Positions 1 to 3,973 of a DNA stretch of 5,816 nucleotides are shown in pieces. Origin of the DNA: an uncultured Paracoccaceae bacterium (GTDB lineage Bacteria; Pseudomonadota; Alphaproteobacteria; Rhodobacterales; Rhodobacteraceae); NCBI GenBank assembly GCA_937916485.1, contig CALFSV010000099.1:1-5816 (forward strand), given 5' to 3'. The position numbers were made by a program, and so were the translations under genes. Below the pieces are notes generated by a model. That model did not search any database. It was not told the origin of the DNA and saw only the letters and a list, made by a program, of their open reading frames with translations. Position 1 is the first letter of the stretch. Each line of letters begins with the position of its first letter.

Positions 1-279
1 CTCGGCAATCGTCGTGCCGACGTCCCCGATTACAAAGTCTGGCCTTGGCACACCTAGACGGCTGGTCAGGTCACTGACAAAGGCAGGGTCGCGGCCGGTG
101 ACGAAAATCAGGCCAAGCCGGTCCCGGTTCGCCTCGACCCAGCCGTAGAACTTTTGCAGATCTTCCTTGGTGCCTCCAAGAAAGGTGCCGTCCAGATCGG
201 TGGCTAGAACCATGTCCTTGTCGGTGATGTCGGTGATGTCGGTGGTGTCTGCGGATGTGATAAAATCTTGAAGGGTCAT
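1..279 (-). CDS. HAD-family sucrose-phosphatase-like phosphohydrolase, N-terminal part (runs off the window)
   Basis: I translated this reading frame by hand; 93 codons are visible and the gene continues beyond base 1. Residues 28-32 read DLDGT, the HAD motif I with nucleophile Asp28 and acid/base Asp30. Residues 59-64 read FVTGRD, with Thr61 as motif II, and residues 84-90 read IGDVGTT. This pattern is typical of the sucrose-6-phosphate phosphatase (S6PP/Cof-like, HAD-IIB) group, which also includes phosphatases for glucosylglycerol-phosphate and mannosylfructose-phosphate. The start is the ATG at 279-277, which overlaps the gpsA stop as ATGA. It is preceded by a purine-rich AAGGA about 4 nt upstream, inside gpsA, so translational coupling is likely. 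An internal Met23 just before motif I could be an alternative start. Residues 12-20 form a small TDI repeat. Substrate is inferred only. If the gene is long, it could be a phosphatase-glycosyltransferase fusion (GgpPS-like); the C-terminal part is needed to tell. Confidence 0.82.
   Translation of the reverse strand, partial: MTLQDFITSADTTDITDITDKDMVLATDLDGTFLGGTKEDLQKFYGWVEANRDRLGLIFVTGRDPAFVSDLTSRLGVPRPDFVIGDVGTTIAE
220..246 (-). repeat. Short in-frame tandem repeat (three 9-bp units) near the HAD start
   Basis: Plus-strand GTCGGTGAT occurs at 220-228 and 229-237, followed by the one-mismatch unit GTCGGTGGT at 238-246. On the coding strand it gives the residues T-T-D-I-T-D-I-T-D just before motif I of the phosphatase. 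Being a multiple of three, copy-number change would lengthen or shorten the N-terminal tail without shifting frame. It lies in a segment outside the catalytic core. Confidence 0.7.
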
Positions 280-1418
280 GAGATCCTTTCGGCTAAGGTT
301 GCGATGTCCCGGTCAGACGCGGGATGATTAAAGACAAGATCCATGGCGCGCGGCTCGGCCTCGATCGGGCGGGCCCAAAGGGTCGCAAAGGCGGTCCCGA
401 GGTCCGCCCTGTCATGCAGGATCGCGCGGACGGTTTCACAAATCGGCATCGCCACGCCCAGCCTGCGGGCCAGATCGGTGACGGAGATGGCGTTCCGTTC
501 GCCTTCAACGACGACGGGCTTTCCGCCAAAGCAGTCAGACCGCGCGACCCCTTGTCCGAGTTGTTGGCCCAGCGCCATGTTGCGCGACGTCGGGCTTGAG
601 CAGGTCAGCGCCAGATCACCGATGCCGGACAGACCAGTCACCGTTTCGCGGCGGTCGCCGAGGGCCTCGGCGAGGCCCTTCATCTCGTCCAGGCCACGTG
701 TGATGAGGGCGGCGCGTGTGTTTTCGGCAAAGCCGGCCCCTGTCATCATGCCGCAGGCGATGGCGATGATGTTCTTGACCGCACCGCCAACTTCGACCCC
801 AACCAGATCGTCCGAGACATAGGCCCGAAAGCTTTGGGTGGTCAGCGACATGGCAAGGCGCACAGCCGGGCTGTCATCGGGTTTGAGGCGGTCAGAACTG
901 CCAAAGGGAAAGGCGACCGTGGCGGCTGTTGGATGACCCAGCGCCGTTTCTCGCGCAAAGGTCGGGCCCGAAGTGCAACCAACGACGTGGGCACCAAGCT
1001 CTTCTTGTGCGACCTGGGTCATCAGCAGTCCGGTTTCAGCCTCGATCCCCTTGGCGCAGATCGCAACTGGAATGCCCGGAGGGGCGTGTTCCGCAACCTG
1101 CCGGGCCACGCTGCGCACACTAAGGGATGGCACGACGATCAGGACGACCTCCGCACCTGCCAGAGCGTCCGACATCTGGGCGGCGACGAGCAGTGCCTTT
1201 GGCAAGAGGACGCCCGGCAAATGGCGTTCATTGGTTGAGGATCGGTTGATCTCGTCCACTATGGCCTTGTCGCGGCCCCAGATCACCGTCTGGACGCCGG
1301 AATAGGCGAGGGTTGCTGCCATTGCGGTGCCCCAGGACCCTGAGCCAATGACGGCTGCCCGCCCGTAGCGGCGCGCGTGACGTGGAAATGCTTCGCCAAG
1401 CACGGCATGATGTTCCAT
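276..1418 (-). CDS. gpsA: NAD(P)-dependent glycerol-3-phosphate dehydrogenase
   Basis: This cytoplasmic enzyme interconverts dihydroxyacetone phosphate and sn-glycerol 3-phosphate, feeding phospholipid or glycerol-based solute synthesis. Counting from the ATG at 1418-1416, residues 25-30 are the Rossmann GSGSWG. CAKGIE lies at 121-126, SGPTFARE at 150-157, and AVKN with the probable catalytic Lys215 at 213-216. NTRAALITRGL follows at about 233, GLSGIGDLALTC with Asp268 at 262-273, and SRN at 278-280. All are family signatures. The protein is 380 residues against a usual 320-340, with about 20 extra residues at the N terminus and a longer tail. VEGERNA at 304-310 departs from the common VEG-x-x-TA form. 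I chose the ATG because GAGG sits 5 nt upstream; a GTG two codons earlier (1424) lacks its own ribosome site. The stop overlaps the start of the HAD phosphatase, so the pair is an operon. The coupling and divergence from galU suggest a pathway-specific paralogue, which is inference. Confidence 0.95.
   Translation of the reverse strand: MEHHAVLGEAFPRHARRYGRAAVIGSGSWGTAMAATLAYSGVQTVIWGRDKAIVDEINRSSTNERHLPGVLLPKALLVAAQMSDALAGAEVVLIVVPSLSVRSVARQVAEHAPPGIPVAICAKGIEAETGLLMTQVAQEELGAHVVGCTSGPTFARETALGHPTAATVAFPFGSSDRLKPDDSPAVRLAMSLTTQSFRAYVSDDLVGVEVGGAVKNIIAIACGMMTGAGFAENTRAALITRGLDEMKGLAEALGDRRETVTGLSGIGDLALTCSSPTSRNMALGQQLGQGVARSDCFGGKPVVVEGERNAISVTDLARRLGVAMPICETVRAILHDRADLGTAFATLWARPIEAEPRAMDLVFNHPASDRDIATLAERIS
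280..289 (-). promoter_or_regulatory. Ribosome binding site for the HAD gene within the gpsA 3' end
   Basis: On the minus strand the bases before the HAD ATG read GAAAGGATCTC. AAGGA (plus 284-288) lies 4 nt from the start. With the ATGA stop/start overlap it supports the chosen start and a coupled translation mechanism. Confidence 0.6.
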
Positions 1419-1495
1419 CGTCACCTCAAGAGACTGGGTTGAAGGAAAGTCGCGAACGAGAGCAGCGCCCGTAGTAGGGGCCCGATCAATCAGAA

Positions 1496-1530
1496 ATGTC
1501 GCTTACAGAACATCCATGTCGTAAAACATG
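1496..1530. promoter_or_regulatory. Candidate operator: paired ATGT...ACAT elements
   Basis: ATGTCG occurs at 1496-1501 and 1516-1521, exactly 20 bp apart. Each is followed by a matching ACAT (1510-1513 and 1526-1529), so the pair can be read as two gapped inverted repeats. The second is CATGT-6 nt-ACATG at 1515-1530. This is the arrangement expected of two adjacent protein sites on the same DNA face, about 80-120 bases upstream of the gpsA start. No binding protein is identified; the call rests on pattern alone. Confidence 0.3.
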
Positions 1531-1674
1531 CATCCGAAGCGGCAAAGATCAATGCTGCATCTGCAAATAATCTGACAAATCCGACCAAAGCCTTCTGTCA
1601 CACCCTAGCCGTCTACAAGATGCGCAAGTTTTGCACGGACCTGCCGCAATATGCAGCGTTATGAGATATGAAAG

Positions 1675-1690
1675 CGACATGTGTATGTCG
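1675..1690. promoter_or_regulatory. 16-bp palindrome upstream of the galU -35 box
   Basis: CGACAT-GTGT-ATGTCG is a perfect inverted repeat with 6-bp arms and a 4-nt spacer. It ends 3 bp before the putative galU -35 hexamer (1694-1699). The arms are the same ATGTCG word that occurs twice on the gpsA side of the region, so one regulator could act on both genes. A site immediately upstream of -35 would suit an activator; this is inference. Confidence 0.4.
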
Positions 1691-1693
1691 TTT

Positions 1694-1722
1694 TTGGACT
1701 TTCTCTGCAACTGCACTATAGT
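1694..1722 (+). promoter_or_regulatory. Predicted sigma70-type promoter of galU
   Basis: TTGGAC at 1694-1699 and TATAGT at 1717-1722 are separated by exactly 17 bp. They match the housekeeping consensus at 4 of 6 and 5 of 6 positions. Transcription would begin near 1729, giving a leader of about 30 nt before the galU ATG. The position, spacing and short leader agree with the strong ribosome site downstream. Confidence 0.62.
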
Positions 1723-1743
1723 CGGAGGTCAAAGCAAAACCAA

Positions 1744-1749
1744 AAGGAG
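1744..1749 (+). promoter_or_regulatory. Ribosome binding site of galU
   Basis: AAGGAG lies 10 nt before the ATG at 1760. It decides the start: the open frame extends upstream to 1631, but that extension has no ribosome site, spans the promoter, and would add 43 residues ahead of the normal GalU N terminus. Confidence 0.75.
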
Positions 1750-1759
1750 TTCGTCCCTC

Positions 1760-2650
1760 ATGACCGCATCGGTCCGCACAGCCATTTTCCCCGTCGCTGG
1801 ACTTGGTACCCGATTTCTGCCCGCCACCAAGGCAACCCCGAAAGAGCTTTTGCCTGTGATTGACACCCCGCTCATCCAGTTCGCAATCGACGAGGCGCGG
1901 GACGCAGGGGTCGAGCGGATGATCTTCGTCAGCCACCCGTCAAAGTCCGCGATCGAGCGGTATGTCATGGATGACGCGCGCTTGAGGACCGAGTTGCAGG
2001 CCAGAGGTAAGCCAAAGCTGGCCGCCGAGCTTCGTAGCGCATCGCTAAGCCCGACGTCTGACGACGTGGTCTTTGTGATGCAGAATGAACCGCTTGGCCT
2101 GGGCCATGCTGTCCTTTGTGCGCAGGATCTCGTTCTGCCTGGACCGGTGGCAGTGATCCTGCCCGATGATCTTATCCTTGGCCGGGGCTGCATCGGTGAG
2201 ATGATCGCCGCCTATGAAAAGGCTGGCCGGGGTCACCTTGTGGCCACGATGACCGTCGCCCCTGAAGAGACAAACAAATATGGCATCTTGTCAGTGACAT
2301 CTAGCACCGGCGCCTTGTTGCGCGCAAATGGTATGGTTGAAAAGCCCAGCCCAAAGGACGCGCCATCGAATGACGCGGTGGTCGGCCGCTACGTTCTGGA
2401 CGGTTCCATCTTTGACGATCTGAGGTCCCAGCCACCCGGCGCCGGGGGTGAGATACAACTGACAGACGCAATTGCCGCAGGCGCAGGCCGTGTCGGGCTT
2501 TGTGGGTATCGCTTCTCGGGCACGCGGTTTGATTGTGGATCGAAAGCGGGTCTGTTTCGGGCATCCCTGCACCTTGCCGGGCAGGACCCTGAGCTGGCCC
2601 AGGTTCTTGACGAGGTGTCGGCAAGACGCGGACCGGCCAAAGCCGCCTGA
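1760..2650 (+). CDS. galU: UTP--glucose-1-phosphate uridylyltransferase (UDP-glucose pyrophosphorylase)
   Basis: This cytoplasmic enzyme makes UDP-glucose and pyrophosphate from UTP and glucose 1-phosphate, for exopolysaccharide, lipopolysaccharide and glycoside synthesis. The protein is 296 residues, the normal family length. The nucleotide-binding N terminus has GLGTRFLPATKATPKELLPV at 14-33. Other family marks are EPLGLGHAV at 110-118, LPDDLI at 134-139, VEKP at 193-196, GRYVL at 209-213, GAGGEIQLTDAI at 227-238 and RFDCGSKAG at 256-264. The catalytic core therefore appears intact. It has its own promoter, ends 36 bases before the convergent HxlR-type gene, and looks monocistronic. The divergent gpsA-phosphatase pair suggests that the UDP-glucose may partly serve a shared pathway. 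This is inferred, and a housekeeping role is equally possible. Confidence 0.97.
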   Translation: MTASVRTAIFPVAGLGTRFLPATKATPKELLPVIDTPLIQFAIDEARDAGVERMIFVSHPSKSAIERYVMDDARLRTELQARGKPKLAAELRSASLSPTSDDVVFVMQNEPLGLGHAVLCAQDLVLPGPVAVILPDDLILGRGCIGEMIAAYEKAGRGHLVATMTVAPEETNKYGILSVTSSTGALLRANGMVEKPSPKDAPSNDAVVGRYVLDGSIFDDLRSQPPGAGGEIQLTDAIAAGAGRVGLCGYRFSGTRFDCGSKAGLFRASLHLAGQDPELAQVLDEVSARRGPAKAA

Positions 2651-2686
2651 GTGGACTGGATTACCCAGCGATCAGCGCCTGAACGG

Positions 2687-3379
2687 TTAGCCGACGAGCT
2701 TTCTTTGCACCGCAAAGGGGCTGAGACCCAACCACGTTTGGATTGAATTGGACACTTCACGTGCACCGGTGAATTCGAACTTCTCAGCCTCTGCGGCCAC
2801 GTCGGTGAGGCCCATCCAGACAGCCGTCATGGTGCGTAGATCGGTTGAGACATATAGATTCACATCAAAGCCCGGGTCTGCCCAGCAAAGATCGACGTCG
2901 CCGGCCTTTTCGATGACCATCCACCAGTTTCGTTTTGTGGACGGAAGGTCGTGATAGATGAACTGAACCACGACCCGCCGTTTCGGCAATGGGTCAGGGT
3001 TCAGGTTCCGGCGCATGTCCCACATCAGAAGCGAGGGGTCGAGGTTCTTGAGGGACAGGGAGGACTCAACCCACTTCTGCCCCCACATGCCCATGGCAAT
3101 GACAACTTCGCGGAGGTCCTTTCCCGCATCTGTCAGCCGATATTTGAACACCCCTCTTTCCAACGGGACCGGTGTCCTTTCGATGATGGCGGCGGCCTCA
3201 AGGTCTTTGAGACGATGCGACAAAAGGGTCGGTGACATCTTGGGCACCCCTCTCCGCAAATCGTTGAACCGCGTGGATCCAGCAATCATTTCTCGAAGCA
3301 GAACCATCGTCCATCGCGTGCACAGGACCTCGGCGGCCATGGCAAGTGGGCAGAACTGTTTGTATCCGGCATGTGCCAT
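2687..3379 (-). CDS. HxlR-type winged-helix transcriptional regulator with C-terminal SCP2-like domain
   Basis: The protein has 230 residues. Residues 8-95 match the HxlR/MarR-like winged helix. They include CPLAMAAEVLCTRWTMVLLR near the N terminus (Cys10 is the usual family cysteine, Cys20 a second), a recognition-helix region around FNDLRRGVPKMSPTLLSHRL, and a wing ending near YRLTDAG (80-86). HxlR proteins bind DNA as dimers and often sense electrophiles or oxidants through the N-terminal cysteine. They are usually 100-140 residues. This one has about 110 more, with WWMVIEKAG, DLCWADPGFDVNLYVSTDLRT and WLGLSPFA. That tail resembles the SCP2-like, lipid-binding extension found in some HxlR regulators, so a hydrophobic ligand is possible. 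The ATG at 3379-3377 has GAGGGG about 6 nt upstream. It faces the DUF1330 gene across a 170-bp spacer, which suggests that it controls that gene, itself, or both. Confidence 0.88.
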   Translation of the reverse strand: MAHAGYKQFCPLAMAAEVLCTRWTMVLLREMIAGSTRFNDLRRGVPKMSPTLLSHRLKDLEAAAIIERTPVPLERGVFKYRLTDAGKDLREVVIAMGMWGQKWVESSLSLKNLDPSLLMWDMRRNLNPDPLPKRRVVVQFIYHDLPSTKRNWWMVIEKAGDVDLCWADPGFDVNLYVSTDLRTMTAVWMGLTDVAAEAEKFEFTGAREVSNSIQTWLGLSPFAVQRKLVG

Positions 3380-3394
3380 CGTCGTCCCCTCGTG

Positions 3395-3436
3395 GTTTCA
3401 GGTTAGAGTACCCTTCCGACCGTTTCAGGATAGTAC
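3395..3436. promoter_or_regulatory. Direct repeat in the HxlR/DUF1330 spacer, candidate operator
   Basis: GTTTCAGG occurs at 3395-3402 and 3422-3429, 27 bp apart. Each is followed within a few bases by a TAG...GTAC element (TTAGAGTAC and ATAGTAC). On the minus strand the second copy contains TACTAT (3430-3435) and the first TACTCT (3405-3410), either of which could serve as a -10 element for the regulator gene. The arrangement would suit autoregulation by the HxlR-type protein. No good -35 hexamer is evident. Confidence 0.35.
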
Positions 3437-3476
3437 AGAAACTGGATCACCCGGTTCAGTCTCGTGACTAGAGAGG

Positions 3477-3519
3477 GCCGCACGCTTTCGGTCAGCCTCC
3501 TTACACACGGTGCGGCACC
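3477..3519. promoter_or_regulatory. Inverted repeat upstream of the DUF1330 gene
   Basis: GCCGCAC at 3477-3483 pairs with GTGCGGC at 3510-3516 (7-bp perfect arms, 26-nt loop). The right arm also sits in the compact palindrome GGTGC-G-GCACC at 3509-3519. It lies 30-70 bases before the DUF1330 start, so it could be an operator or a leader hairpin. With GC-rich DNA a chance origin cannot be excluded. Confidence 0.3.
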
Positions 3520-3549
3520 TTTGCTGCGCCACAAAACAGGAGCACGAGA

Positions 3550-3876
3550 ATGACCGTTTACCTCATCGCTGATATCAAGGTCACCAACGATGGCTGGGTC
3601 CCGGGCTACGCGACCCACGTCCACGAATTGGTTGAGAAACATGGTGGGCGCTACCTTTCCCGGAGTGGCAGGATCGAGACATTGGAAGGTACCGACAAGG
3701 ACAGCACCCTAATCGCGATCCTTGAGTTTCCGACACGGCAGGCCCTCGATAATTTCACGGCCGATCCGGAATACGCACCCTTTGGCAAGGCGCGTCAGGC
3801 AGGCAGCGTTTCGAACTTCTACGTCATCGACGACACCGACATCGCCGGCACGATCCCATACTTGAAAGCTGGCTAA
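3550..3876 (+). CDS. DUF1330 family protein
   Basis: This is a small cytoplasmic protein of 108 residues, close to the usual 95-100 of the DUF1330 (dimeric alpha+beta barrel, ferredoxin-like) family. Typical marks are YLIADIKV at 4-11, the KHGGRYLSR stretch near 30-38, ETLEG at 43-47, the core strand LIAILEFPT followed by QALDNFTADPEYAPF, and SNFYVID near the end. The family has no settled function; its fold is shared with small monooxygenases and stress-related barrel proteins. The start has AGGAG at 3538-3542, 7 nt upstream. There is no signal peptide or membrane segment. Divergence from the HxlR-type gene suggests that it is the regulated target, perhaps in handling a reactive or lipophilic compound; that role is inference. 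The gene stands alone and ends 97 bases before the convergent vWA gene. Confidence 0.92.
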   Translation: MTVYLIADIKVTNDGWVPGYATHVHELVEKHGGRYLSRSGRIETLEGTDKDSTLIAILEFPTRQALDNFTADPEYAPFGKARQAGSVSNFYVIDDTDIAGTIPYLKAG

Positions 3877-3973
3877 GGTTCAGGCCATCGTCCGCGGTTA
3901 GACAGACCCTGACACGGCTATGCCTCGCGCAAGAAGCACAGCTTCAGACAACTTCAGTTCGGCATGCCACCCG

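Larger units (their letters stand above)
1419..1759. promoter_or_regulatory. Divergent intergenic region between gpsA and galU
   Basis: This 341-base stretch has no supportable gene. It is visibly more AT-rich than the flanking genes, especially 1490-1580 and 1660-1750. The galU side contains a good -35/-10 pair, a palindrome and a ribosome site, listed separately. The gpsA side contains the GAGG ribosome site just before the start and two ATGTCG copies 20 bp apart. I could not identify a convincing -35/-10 pair for gpsA, which may mean an alternative sigma factor or an activator-dependent promoter. An open frame reads through the region upstream of galU, but it lacks homology-like content and a ribosome site. 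Confidence 0.7.

Noticed and set aside
834..1305. Overlapping plus-strand open frames within gpsA
   Set aside because: They lie wholly inside a gene with clear family signatures on the other strand and show no recognisable motifs or start signals.
1631..1759. Upstream extension of galU to an earlier ATG
   Set aside because: It would cover the promoter and palindrome, lacks a ribosome site, and adds 43 residues not seen in GalU proteins.
1613..1936. Minus-strand open frame across the galU 5' end
   Set aside because: It overlaps the galU promoter and the conserved N-terminal coding region, with no family-like content.
2651..2686. Shared terminator between galU and the convergent HxlR-type gene
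   Set aside because: Only a 3-bp stem (CGG-TTAG-CCG) is visible, with no T-run; too weak to call.
3403..3642. Minus-strand 79-codon open frame in the HxlR/DUF1330 spacer
   Set aside because: It overlaps the DUF1330 start and the candidate operators, and the translation resembles nothing known to me.
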